This document shows, piece after piece, positions 1-13,143 of a stretch of 64,000 nt of DNA. The number at the start of each line of letters is the position of its first letter. Position 1 is the stretch's first letter. This DNA is from Blastocystis sp. Blastoise. Taxonomy: Eukaryota > Sar > Bigyra > Opalinata > Blastocystidae. The DNA lies in NCBI GenBank assembly GCA_039096225.1, contig JBBPEB010000021.1, forward strand, positions 620,001-684,000, in the 5' to 3' direction. The notes under the pieces were generated by a model. The model did no database searches. It was not told where the DNA came from and worked only from the letters and a program-made list of their open reading frames with translations. Made by a program: the position numbers and the translations under genes.

Positions 1-821
1 TAATGGGCGCGGGAACAAATGCCGCCAAAATATCAAATCATTTACGTAATTTAATGACAGTATATACAAATAAAAGAATTGATATCAAATATATTAAAAG
101 AATTATGGGTATGGTCTATTTAGGAAAGGTATATATTATTATATATTATTATACTTATGTTTATTATTATATATTATTATAATTATTATTTATATTATTA
201 TTTTTGATTTTTTCACTTATATGTTTTATTTATCATACATTAATAATAATAATTTATATATATAGGGATTATTATCTTTATCTCCTATTCATACAGATCG
301 TCAATTATTATGTCCTACTTCTTTAGCTTGTTTATTATTACCTATATTCTATCAATTATGTACAATAGGTACAGTTCCTTTATATGAAAGTATGTTTTCC
401 TATATGATGTTAGGAGCTGCTTATCCCAGTTGTGTTGCTTTATTTGATGAAAATGATAAAGTTGTGAAATCACTTGTTCGTGTTGGTCAAGCTGTATTTA
501 TTTAATTATATACATATATCTTTACTATATATTAAATTAAATTCTCTTTATATCTCTTGTACTAAAATAATTTCAGTTATTTATTATTAAAATATCACCC
601 TATTCTTTATGAATTTAAACTATATTTATTTATAGGTTGATATCACAGGTGTTGCTGGTAACCCAAGACCTATTTCTGGATTCCAAACCAATGAAGCTCC
701 TCTTCTCATGAACAGTGATGAACGAGCCATCATAGTAGACAATCAAGGTATTCAAGGAATGACTGCATATTTAGAAGGTATTTGCTATGTAAAGAGTGTA
801 GATACAAATCCTAAAAACTAA
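1..821 (+). CDS. RPN1: 26S proteasome regulatory subunit Rpn1 (PSMD2), 3' part
   Basis: C-terminal end of the Rpn1 base subunit of the 26S proteasome, the large scaffold that docks ubiquitin-like shuttles. The gene enters from the left edge, so the N-terminus is missing. Three exons are seen: 1-128, 266-493 and 636-821, joined by GT-AG introns (129-265, 494-635). The joined frame reads MGAGTNAAKIS, then GLLSLSPIHTDRQLL, then VRVGQAVDITGVAGNPRPI and GFQTNEAPLL, with the terminal EGICYVKS. These match the conserved Rpn1 C-terminal toroid end (GAGTNNARI, LLTLSPYHSDRLLLSP, VRVGQAVDVVGQAG, GFQTHSTPVLL in known family members). Stop TAA at 819-821. The identification rests on long recognisable stretches, and I am confident of the family. 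Confidence 0.93.
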
Positions 822-1365
822 AAAAAATGATCTTCGTTTAACATTTGGTCATTCGTCTTTTTTTATTTTGTTTTTTATAGCTATAATTTCAAATTTGTTT
901 TGTTCTTATAGTGAGTATAAATATATTATTGTAAAATATATAACGTATATATTTTGAAAAAGAGAAAAACGAAAAATTAAAATAATTGATGACAGTATCT
1001 TCTCTTTTTTTTTTTGGATTTTCTTCCCAATCAATCGAATTCTTTTGTTCTTCATTAGACATCTGTTATAATTACCCTTGAAAAACATGATTTCCCGCGG
1101 AAGTTATCGAGTGATCTGGGGATTCATTTTTCTTCTTTGAAAACGAATTTAGTAGCTGAAGAGAAATATCTTTTCTAGTCGTTATCTTCTTTTTACAAAT
1201 GGTTCTTTTCCAATAAAGATAATAGAGTAACTTTATTACTTACATACTTTAATTATTCAGATGTATTTATTTATATAATTTTCTTATTGTGATCTTTTAT
1301 AGTAAGTGTGAAATCGTTACAATTGTGTTATTTTTGGGATTGTTGATTGTATTGCTGAAGAATCC
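822..1365. other. Intergenic region between RPN1 and the kinase gene
   Basis: About 540 bp with no convincing coding exon. It must hold the RPN1 3' end and the kinase promoter. The one feature that stands out is a GC-rich TTTCCCGCGG at 1091-1100 in otherwise AT-rich DNA. It resembles an E2F/DP site (TTTSSCGC). That resemblance is an inference only, because the same GC core also recurs inside exons in this window. Confidence 0.5.
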
Positions 1366-2181
1366 ATGAATCGTAACCAATCTAATGATAGTAAAATACA
1401 AGAAAACTTTGAAAAGATCAAAACTGATAAACTATCAATTGATATGTTTGATTTAGTCAAATGTATTGGACATGGAGCCTACGGGGAAGTAATTCTATTT
1501 AATCATAATACCACTTATATTAATCTTATGTATATTTATATATTTATAGGTTTGGCTAGCGCAAAAGAAACAAAATAATGTTGTATTTGCTATTAAAGTG
1601 ATTAATAAACGAAATGTGATCAAAAGCAATACAATCAAACAAATTCTAACAGAAAAAGAAATCATGCAGGTACGCGCTGATGTTTTTTTATCGTTGACTT
1701 TTTCTATTTGATATCTTTTGCTAAATGTGATGGATATTATTATAACTAATTATATATATATATATAGACTGTGAAGAATCCATTTATTGTTCGATTACGT
1801 TATGCGTTTCAAGATAAAACTCATTTATATTTCGTTCAAGATTATTATAGCGGTGGTGATTTATTTACACTAGTGGAAAAACAACGTTATTACCGATTCT
1901 CTGAAGATCATGCTAAATTTTATATATCTTTATTGTTATTATTATTTTTAAAAATTGTATTCTGTATCTATTTATAATTTCTTAATGAATCTGAACGCTG
2001 CTGAAATCGTCTGTGCTATTGATTATTTACATTCAAAAAATATTATATATCGGGACTTGAAATTAGAGAATATATTATTATGTATGGATGGTCATATTAT
2101 ATTAACTGATTTTGGAATGAGCAAATATATATTAGAAGGTGAACCTCCGTCAACAAGTATGGTTGGAACACCTGAATATAT

Positions 2182-2240
<59 letters not shown>

Positions 2241-2289
2241 TATTTTTATATGTATATATTTATATTATGTTTTATTTCCTTTTTTTTCA

Positions 2290-2323
<34 letters not shown>

Positions 2324-2547
2324 CTCCAGAAATATTGACACATCAGGGACACGGTAAACCTGTCGATTGGTGGGCTTTTGGTATATATATATATATACTT
2401 GTTATGCATTATATATATAACTATAATATATATATATATATACTTGTTATGCATTATATATATAACTATAATATATATATATATATAGGTATATTACTAT
2501 ACCAGTTACTCGTAGGCGTGCTTCCATTTGATGGTGAAACATCCGAA

Positions 2548-2594
<47 letters not shown>

Positions 2595-2828
2595 CTAGGA
2601 AATATTTGCAAAGATTCTTCATAAAACAGTTGTTTTCCCGCCATCTCTATCGTATGAAGCACGTGACCTTCTGAAACGGCTTTTAAATAAGGTATATATA
2701 ACTATATATAACTATATTTAGCTATCTATAACTATGTTTATAACTATATATAACTATATATGTAGAATCCTGATTTACGTCTTTGTTCCCGCGATGGTGC
2801 CCGCGAAATCATGAATCATTCATTCTTT

Positions 2829-2887
<59 letters not shown>

Positions 2888-3163
2888 TACTAACTGGCTA
2901 AGCATTAGTCGTCGTGAAATATCTCCTCCATTGTTTAATAATAATAACCGCGGGAATGCAGATACTATGGATGAAGTGTCGAATTCTATAGGAACACCAT
3001 CAACAATGAATAATCAAGGACAAAATTCTGATTCCCTTGATTATTCTACAAATTCTATGAATACTGTTCCTAAAGGGAAACCGCCAACAGAGCAAAACCC
3101 GCCAAAATCAGGAGTTCAAAATCAAAACATTGTCTCCGTTTTAAGTACTAATAAAGTATATAT

Positions 3164-3194
<31 letters not shown>

Positions 3195-3490
3195 ATTAGT
3201 ATTCCAGGTCACAAGATGTTTTCGCTCAATTTTCCCCCCTTGTCGAAGGAACAGAAAAGTATATATAAACATAACTATATATAACTATATATACCTATAT
3301 AATTATATATATAGAAATACTTTGAAAACGTTATTATCTTGTTTATTTTTAACATGGTTTAAATATGATAATGAAGAAAAAACATGGATATATTTATTAA
3401 GAAATAATCGTGGGAATATATTACCTGAAGGAACACCTATAGATATTCACGGCGATTTAATAATAAGAAATGGTCATTCCGATATTAGTC

Positions 3491-3524
<34 letters not shown>

Positions 3525-3989
3525 TTATATATAGTATAATTCTCTTAAAGAATTACTGAATATAATTACTGATGAAAAATATGATGTGAATAATATTTAT
3601 GGAATTATCGATAAATGCCGGTATAATCTAGATATTCCCGCGATTTTATTCGAAGGAAATCAATGTTCATGTAAATGGACTATAGACGTGTATTTATATA
3701 TATATATATAATTATATAAGTATATATATAGTATTCAAGAGACTACCTTAAGAGTTGGAGAGGGAGAAATTCAATTAATTTATAATGATGATTATGAAAT
3801 TCAAGAATTGAATATTCGCGGGGAATTCTCATTTCCTACATACTTTAAAGGAATTAATGATGACATTGGAATCAATAAAGTATATAAAGAATTATATATA
3901 TATATATATATATATCAATCTATAGGAACGATTATATATGTATATATATTCGCAAATAAAATCTCTATCACTTCCTTATTTATATGAAC

Positions 3990-4031
<42 letters not shown>

Positions 4032-5400
4032 GATTTCGAGTCCATTTGGGGTGAGAATATACAGTTATTCTTGCATACGAAGAATCTATATACATATAAT
4101 AGTATATATATATAATATATATATACATCTTCTTATGAATAGAAATAAGATATATATATATGTATATATAGATATATATAGTTTATTGAAGGATATTGAT
4201 ACGGGAATGATAAAAAAACCAGGCGAAGTACTTAATATTCAACAAATAAATAAAAATCAAGTATATATATAATAAAACACTTTTTAAAGTATATTCAATG
4301 CATATATAATAATAATAATATTATTATATATAGATACGTTATACATTTAAAATAATTGGAACACAATTTGGACCTCTTTTTGGAGAACCTGATACTATTC
4401 CTAGTATATATATATATATATATGATAATATATATATATTATTTACTATAGATACAAATCCAGTACTACCTTCTTCTTCTTCTTCTCTTCCCCAGTGTTA
4501 TATAAGTGGATATATATATATAAATTATACACAAACATCACTTGTTTCTATTAATGGAGATCTTTATATCTATAAAGATATTTGTGTTCCTGAGTCACAT
4601 GTCAATCTTCTACTGGTATATATATATATCTAATAATAGTACATTTTATTAGGATTTATGGAAAGTTATTGAGAATAGTATTCCAACAATGCCCCTCCTT
4701 TCTCAAACGGACTTACTGACTCTATATAATACAATGGTCAGTCATATTCCTATTCCTATCCCCTCTCTATCCTTTGTATATATATATATATAATTATTAT
4801 TATTAATATAATAATAAGAATAAGTATAAGTATAAGAAAATATTAAATATGATAATAATTATAATAATTATAAACAAATTATTATTCTTAGAATAATATA
4901 ATACCAATATATATACATGTATTACAAGATTTCATTATATATATAGATAACCTTTATTTGTATGTATATGTCATTAATTCTCCATTCATTCAGCTCACGT
5001 GATATTGCTGTTAATTATGTAACGGCATTTTATTATACATTCAAAGGAAGAGAAGAAACAGTATATATGCTATTATTATTATTATTAAATTATTGTTATT
5101 ATTATAATATATTATATTAATATATTATTTAATATTATATAGCCATTACAACAATGGTTTTTAGTTCGTTCTTTTATTTGTAAATTAATTGATAATTTAT
5201 TTACTACAAATGCTGGTCAAGTTAAATCACATTTGTATATATATATAGAGTATTATATATTTTTGATATAGTTTATTTCATACTTTATATATAATACTAA
5301 AACTATTAATATATATTACAATATATATAGTGAAATACTATTTAATTGGATTGAATCACAACTTCTTCAAATTTATTTTAAAACTCCAATTTTATTATAA
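1366..5400 (+). CDS. AGC-family Ser/Thr protein kinase with long unrecognised C-terminal part
   Basis: The first ~330 residues are a complete AGC-type kinase domain spread over many short exons (1366-1488, 1550-1669, 1768-1923, 1997 onward). Visible motifs: glycine loop [16 protein letters not shown] (ATP lysine), IYRDLKLEN (catalytic loop with the YRD typical of AGC kinases), LTDFGMSK, activation segment [14 protein letters not shown], then [15 protein letters not shown]. After HSFFKGTNW comes an AGC-like tail ([20 protein letters not shown]). Reading then continues through clean GTATAT...TATAG introns past 3300 ([44 protein letters not shown]-like stretches) to TAA at 5398-5400. I do not recognise this second part. 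If the intron at about 3259-3314 is not removed, the kinase stops near 3267 and the rest is a separate gene, although I see no good start for one. One kinase intron is of the U12 AT-AC type. PKC/S6K-like kinases are the closest subgroup by eye. Confidence 0.8.
1924..1996 (+). other. U12-type AT-AC intron in kinase gene
   Basis: This 73-nt intron has no AG at its 3' end. Donor ATATCTTTA at 1924, branch-like TTTCTTAAT at 1978-1986, terminal AC at 1995-1996, with 11 nt from branch A (1985) to the end. Removing it in phase 0 joins AKFY to [12 protein letters not shown], exactly the alpha-E helix text expected of an AGC kinase. Without it the frame runs into a stop at 1975-1977. Confidence 0.85.
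2397..2486 (+). repeat. 45-bp direct tandem duplication in kinase intron
   Basis: Two back-to-back copies of a 45-bp unit beginning acttgttatgcatt (2397-2441 and 2442-2486) lie inside the GT-AG intron at 2381-2488. They look identical by eye, so the duplication is recent. The intron also carries (TA)n on both sides. Confidence 0.8.
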
Positions 5401-6891
5401 ACATATATATATATGTAAATCAATAAAAAAATAATTACATATAATTATATATATATAAATTTATTGAAATGTATATAGTACTCTGGATTCTTGAATATTG
5501 TTTTTCAGCATATATTTATACTTATCATTATTATTATATTGTCATCATCATATATCGTTTTTATTATCTCAAATATCAATGCTTTATATATATCAATTCT
5601 TTGATATTATTTTTAGTACTATTTTTATATGTTTTATCATATTGTATTCTTTAGTATTTATGCTAAATATATATTCTTTATTGCGTTACCAAAGTGAATA
5701 GTTTTGCAAAGAAAAATATTTAAGAATATAGATTCTATTACTAAAGAACAAGATATTATAAATCATTATTTATATACTATTATTAAGATATGAATTAAAA
5801 AATGATTAAACAATAATATTTGCTATTATTAATAGATTTATGAATACTTTATTAAAATAAAAGCTACAAATAATAGATATATCTATATGCAGTATTTTAG
5901 TTGTCTTTAGATAGTATATTGTTAATATTATAAAAGTCAATTATAGAATGGATACTAGTATAATCATATGATAAAAATGGTTAATATATTCTTTTTAAGG
6001 ATCATCTTGTTTATATTCTAGTTATTGTATTAAAAATTGATCATACTGACAGTAATTCATAAAACATTGAATTATATATTTTATCAATTATTGTCTGAAA
6101 ATATCAAAACAAAATATTGGAGTTGAATCTCGAACAATAAAAAGTGATAGATAATTATATTGCAATTGAAAGATATATATATATATATTAAATAAAGAAG
6201 ATATATAAAATGAGTATCAAGAATTCTATGAATAAAAAAACTTGATAGAATTATGTTTTGAGTAATAAGAGGAGATATATCAAGAAAGAAAACAGCAAGA
6301 TATATCTATAGTGATTTGGGAATAAGAAAAATGAAATATTGTATGATGATAATAGTATTATTAATTATATAATGTTTCTATATGTATATAAATAATAAGA
6401 ATAATAATAGATATTGATATGAAAATATATATGATATATAGGTAATATAGATATAGTTACATAATATATAAAAATAAAGGAATATCATCATAAAAAATTA
6501 ATAAAAAAATATATAAAATGCATATAAATCTCTATTTCAAAAGAAAGTATAATATGAAAGAGAATAGAATATATAAAATATGAATAGTTATTAGTATGTT
6601 TATATAAAAGAGAATATGTAAATGTATTAACGTAATTTTTATTAATAATTAAATACAAAGAAATTTATTATATGTAAACAATGTAAAATTAAATATATAT
6701 ATATATATATATTGAAAAAAGATTTATATATGAGTTAAAGAAAATATATATGAAATTTAAAATGTAAAAATATCATAATAAATAAAAGAGATGTGTATAA
6801 AATAAATAATGAAATGATTTAAGAAGGTTCACTATAATCGTTATATTTATAGGGAGATAATACTTCAACTAATCATAGTATTCTATTATAT
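5401..6891. other. Tail-to-tail intergenic region, no gene seen
   Basis: About 1.5 kb between two converging genes. It is AT-rich with short (TA)n runs. The short open frames at 5469-5701 are low-complexity Tyr/Ile/Leu strings without splice or homology support. I see nothing else here. Confidence 0.6.
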
Positions 6892-9800
6892 TTAGTGGTA
6901 CAGAATTTCAACTGAAGTATAACTAAAAGGAATTTTTTTCTTTAATTGATTTTTTAATACATCTTCATCAAAATAACTGGAAAGTGTTGCGCTTTCAACT
7001 AAAACTTCATTTGGTAAATTTAAAATAAAAACTAAAACTGATTTACTACCATTTGAATCTACACCAACGTTATTTAATTGAGATAAGGGAACTTTACTAG
7101 ATATCAAAATAGATCTATATATAGATATCAATATATCAGGTTGAATCATTTTTTGTGGGAAGCCATCGAAAGCAAATCCCAATGCTTTTATATTTCCATC
7201 TGGCATTTTTACTGTTCTTATAGGAACTATAACATAACTTAATTGAACTTGTTTACAGAAATATGTTGTACTATAAGTTTTTTGATCATGTCCAACCATG
7301 AATGAACGATAATTATTCAATTCAATATCTTTATAGTGGTCATCAGAATAGAGACAGTATTCTTTATCAGCATATAAAGTAGCATGACTATTAAGAAGAG
7401 AAGAAGAAGAACTGAATGGAGTATTTTGATAATTCGTGATTGAATTCATAAATAATTGTCTTTTAGAAGAAGAATCAGAAGAATAGAAATCTCTATTTGA
7501 ACCATAATAAACATGAAGAAGAAGAGAAGTAATGGAATCATCACCAGTTATATAATCTGTGGTTAGAAGAAGATCTGTAAGTTGATATTTAAAAGTATTT
7601 ACAAAGGTTCTTGCTAAAGATTCTAATAAAGAATAAATATCATCAATAGTTGTCATTAATTGCATAGAATAATCTAATGATTCTAAAGCTTTACCAGGAA
7701 TAGAAACTGGTTTAGGATCTATATAATGATAATAATATAATATTGACATAATAATGATATAATAAATATTAATATAATAATAAATATTAATATAATAATA
7801 AATAATAATATAATAATAAATAATAAATAATAATAAATAATAATATAATAATAAATAATAATATAATAATAAATAATAATATAATAATAAATATTAATAT
7901 AATAATAAACATAATAATAATAATAAAATATACAACAAAGATCTTTATGAATATCATTAGACCATGTAGGTGTATTAGATATATAATCACATAAGACATG
8001 ATAATAACCATATTGATTGTCATTAGTACAATTAACAGCAGCATTCTTCAATATATCAGTTTCAGGATATAAATAGGAATCAATAGTAATAGCAGGACAA
8101 GTAGCACCACTAGGATAACATTTATTATTAATAACAACTTCATTTTCATTACAAGGAGTACATAAATAATTATTACCATTTAATGAAGTTACATAACCAT
8201 TTATACACTCTATACATTCATTACCATTATAATATGTAGTACCAGTACAAGGAGTAGAAGTAAATATACATTCATTAGTATTAGGTTCTTCCCATTTACC
8301 TTTATTATTACAATATCTATGTTGATTATTTATATATCCTTGAGGACAAGGAAGAGAAGCAGTAGAATCAGAGTTAGTTTCTGGCCAATTATTATCAGCT
8401 AAACATGGTATATCCGTAACTGTAATAGAGATTTGATATAAGTCAACAATAGTGCCTTCATTATTAGTATAAGAGAGAGTATAAGTAGTTAAAGGAGATA
8501 CACTAGTAGGAGTACCATAGATTCTTTGAGTTACAGAATCTATCATAATACCATCAGGAAGAGAAAGGGAACTTGTGATAACAGTATTAAGAGAATCTAT
8601 TGAATAATATTGTTCATAGAAATTATTCTTTTTAATAATAATATTTGTTTCTTCAAAATATAATTCAGAAGGATTCATCTTTATACATGTTGCATCACCT
8701 TCAATTTCTTGTAATGTGTCATCTACACATAAACATTTTGCATTACTAGTATATCCTTTAGGACAAATCTTATAAGAATATTTATTTAATCTAGCTGAAG
8801 ACCATTCATTATCTACACAACCATGATAATCATTATCATAGTATTCTAGTTCATTTAGAATAGTCATAATTTCACTTTTACTCTCAGTAATTTCTGTATC
8901 TATTCCACATTTTGTAATTCTCATACGATATGAATTATAACATTTATTTAAATATAATGTCTCCTTATAATATTTATTCATACTCATTTTATCCATTAAA
9001 AATACTTCATCCCATTTTGCACCATTATTATTACTTCCTTCTATTACAATAGATTCAGGACTATATGATATACTCATATCATGGTTATAATATAAATAAA
9101 AAGATTTTATATCTATGCATGTTTCATCATTATATGTATAGGTGAATATAGTATTTGAACATTTATTAAGTACTTTTGTGAACGTATTATCATTATTATC
9201 ATATAAATTACTTAATAGATATTCAGGATCAGCTTCAGCATTAATAGACCACCAACCCTCTACTGATAAATTTCCTTGATGAATAAAACTAATTGTTATT
9301 GAAAATCCATTATTTGGTTGAATAATATTATTATATCTATGTATTTCAATCGCAATAACATTATCACCTATAAGACGTATATTTGGATCAATAAAAGTAC
9401 TGATAGCAGTTCTAAATGATTTATATTCATTATATTCAGAGCTAGCTAATGTATTGTATTCTACATTATCACCATTATCCATATTTACTCTTCTTAGTTC
9501 ATAACCATTTATATATATGATCATGCCAGCATAGGTAGATACAGTTATATCTAATGTATAATCTGTATATATTGCTTCATCTATAATATAATGCATTCTA
9601 TAATATTGAGTAATACTATCATTAGGAACATCAGGAAGAGAAGAAGAAGAAGGAACAGTAGACCATAAATTATCATTAAATAGATTCGTAGTCCAATGTT
9701 TAGGAGGAGTTATATTATCATAAGAATAAGTTATGGGCATTTTAGATGCATCAGCAAATTGATTGAAATTCAAATAACCATTATTATTCTGATCAAATTC

Positions 9801-12800
9801 ACTATAATATTTATTATTAACATAAATATGTGATACTGAATTTGATTCACCATACTGAATAGACATAGATAAAGAATATATTGATGGAGATAAACATAAA
9901 TTATAGTCTTCTGAACTTCTTTCAGAGATATGATATATTCTTTTTGGTAACCGAATTGCAGCAATATCTTTTAAAAGAACTCTGTAAATAGCTTCTTGTT
10001 CATATTCAAACTGGATATTAACAAAATTATTAGGAAATTGACATGATTGAATGGAAATAGTTAATGTATATTCATATGATGTACCAATTACAGACGTAGC
10101 ATGTATAGTATATATATTATCGCCATTTTCACCATGAATAATACCATATATAGAACCAGTATTAGTATTAAAAGTTATTCCATCAGGAAGAGAAGGAGTA
10201 ATAGTAAAATCACGATAATATTCCGAATTAGTAAATGATATAGTTATAGTTGTATTATCATAAGCTATATAAGGATTAGAAGAAGTAGATAAAGAAGGTA
10301 ATGTATCAGAAGTAATATCATCGACGAATAATTCAATTTCAGATATATAATAATCATTCTTAGCTTTATTAATTATATTATTCGTTAATGTAAATTCTAA
10401 TTGATTGATTCCTGTGGTGACATCTGACAAGAAGAAACATTTTCTTCTTGGATCATTACTTGATGTAAATGCATCGGATACGACTGAATGTTCATGACGA
10501 TTACCATTTATATCTATAGATTCTACTTTCCATGACTTTGGAACATAAAGAATGTTGCTACTATCATAAGATATACAATATCTATTTATATATTTATATC
10601 CATCTTTAATTGCTATGGATAATATAGGATTTGTATTATCTGATTGGCCTGTGACAGACACAGACGAATCAATGTTTAAGTCTACAACAGAATCAGGATT
10701 ACTAACGCTTGAATCATTAGTGACTGTTACCTCATAATTACCATAAACTGGAAGATTATTATCTACAACCATTAGAAGAGAAGCATCAAAGGATATATCA
10801 ATAGTATGTTGCTTATCAAATAGTAATACAGAAATAGTAATAATTCCTTGATTGTCAAATAGAGAGAGAGGACCTGTTGCTGTTTGATCTATAATAGTAG
10901 AGGCATCTGTTGAGTCTAAATAGCCATCTATAAATCCATATACAGCAAGTTCATGATTATTTATATAGATTTTTGAATTCGATAATGTTTTATAGTTTAA
11001 TATAAAATATTTTTGATTAACAATAGAAGGAGTATTAATAGTTTTACGGAATACAAAATATTGATTCGTGGCAGTAGGAGTGATAGCAGTGACACCATTA
11101 GCAGTAGACCAAGTAGAATCATCAATAGAAGATCCATACCATTCTGTAGGTAAAGAATCATAAGAATTATATTTCCATTCAGATTTCATTAACATAGAAT
11201 GAATTGTATTAACATAATGTGTTTCATGAGATTTATACATAGTTCTCATTCTAGTGGCAATAATAGATGTGCTACTAAGATCATCTATGACATATAGTGT
11301 CATAATTGAGTCTTCATTCCAAACACCACTAGTTTCTTTTATTAATTCAAATGACCAAGTACCTACAGGACCATAATAATCATAATTTTGATCTAAATAA
11401 TCATTTTGAATTAAAGTAGTAATTATATTTCCATCTTCTGATTTAATTATGACTTTTTCATAAGAAGCATCATATCCTGTAATTCTATTCACACGTATAT
11501 GTGCACAATTAGTAGGATTACAAAATATTTGAAGATTAAATGTATAAGTATTTGAAGAGCTACCATCTTCATCATTAGTATAAGAAAGAGTATATTCAGT
11601 AGTTATGACTTCTTTAGGAGTACCAGATAGAATACATTCAGAAAGTTTTAAGCCAGTAGGTAAATCAGAAGATAGAACACAATTCGATATTGTCAGAGAT
11701 AATAAAACAGGGAAATCAATAAATTCATTATCTAAAAAAACGGACATAGCGTATGTAGGGATATCTTGTAATCTTCTAGAAGCAAGCATAGAGAGAGTAT
11801 CCATAGAATCTATAATATATATATACTATTAATGTATTTTTATATATGTATATACCTTTAGAATTTGTAATATAGGTAAGAGCATCAAAAGAAGAAAGAA
11901 GTTCAGGATAATCAGCAGTAGTATGTAATTCAATAGCTATTTTTAATATAGTAAGAGAAGTTGAAGAACCAAATAATTCTTTAGGAACTATAATATGTTT
12001 ATAAGTAGGAACATCTTCAAGAGACTGAGAAGGAGTATTTTCATTGATTTTAGAAGATCTATAAATAAATAATATATAAATAAAATAGATATATATAAAA
12101 GATATATATAAAAGATATATATAAAAGATATAAAAAAATAAATATAAAAAAAAATAAATATAAATAAAAAGATATTTATAAAATAGATATATAAATTTAA
12201 TACACTAAACATACTCATGTAATAAATAAGTAAACACTTGAATTCCATTCACATAAACAATAAATCCATTTTGACTTTGAATAGATAATTGAAGATCAGT
12301 AAATGAATCATCTACAGTTATATCCTTTCTAAAATAAGTAGTAATTCCAGAATTCTTAATATCTTTATTCTTATAGTCTTCACCCCATTCTTCTATCTTA
12401 CTTTCCTTCCAAGAAGCAGCATCAACAGAAGTAGAATATCTCCAATTCATTCTTGAATCAAGAATTGAAGATACTATATAATAATATATATTAGATTAAG
12501 AGATAAGAAAACATATAAATAGATATTAAAAGTATTAATATATATATTAAAAATATATATATAATTAAAAGTATAGAAATATATAATATACATATAAAAA
12601 TAAGTTAAAAAATAATTGATACATATAAAAAAGTTAAAGAAATAAAAATTACATACAGTTAAACTTAATCACTTTCTTTCCATTACCATCTTTATTCAGA
12701 CTTGTTTTCACAAGAATGATTTCGTTATATGTCAACGTTATTAGCGATCCATCAGCCCACGTAGGAGAGTTCCTATAAAAATAACAATAAAAAACAAATA

Positions 12801-13143
12801 ATTACATTTATATACTTTGATAACAATTCTAGATTATAATCAGTATGTCCATCGATACAGACTTTATAATCAACAACTGTATCTTGAGAAGCAACAGATT
12901 CATCATTAAAAGCAAGAGTATTTCTTAAATTGGCAGAATCACCAGAATAAAGTTGAACGATCTCACCAGCATTCTTTGCATAATAACGCTTGACAATGAT
13001 TTCGTGTTCATCAGAAGAACAAGCTTGAACATCTAAAAAGATATATTAAAGTAGTTGAATGAAGCATTTTTAAGTATTGTGAAATAAAAAAACTTACATA
13101 ATAGTGTAAATACACAGTAAACAATGAATTGAAGTATAATCAT
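6892..13143 (-). CDS. Large secreted modular protein with putative-Ig (He_PIG-like) and Cys-rich modules
   Basis: A protein of roughly 1,900 residues. Exon 1 starts at 13143 and encodes a signal peptide, MIILQFIVYCVFTLLYVQA, followed by CSSDEHE. Several short exons follow (about 13034-12840, 12775-12658, 12477-12213, 12059-11863). A giant exon runs from about 11810 to 7930, and a last exon from about 7720 ends at TAA (6892-6894). The big exon carries putative-Ig turns LPTGLKLSECILSGTPK, LPDGITFNTNTGSIYG and LPDGIMIDSVTQRIYGTPT. Beta-rich segments resembling jelly-roll or carbohydrate-binding modules (VPYWYGSSIDDSTWS-like, YVNGIQVF) are also present. Near its C-terminal side are Cys-rich CPKGYTSNAKCLC and CPQGYINNQHRYC modules, of the sushi or hormone-receptor-motif style. 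No membrane helix or anchor is evident at the C-terminus. It is likely an extracellular or surface protein. Its function is unknown; adhesion or glycan binding is inference. Confidence 0.75.
7742..7928 (-). repeat. ATT/TAT-rich tandem repeat forming an intron of the secreted-protein gene
   Basis: Irregular (AATAATAAATAATAATAT)-like units fill the last intron (donor GTATATT near 7928, acceptor TATAG near 7720). Joining in phase 1 makes KDLC continue as YPKPVSIPGKALES, so the apparent poly-Tyr/Ile coding here is intronic. Confidence 0.7.
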
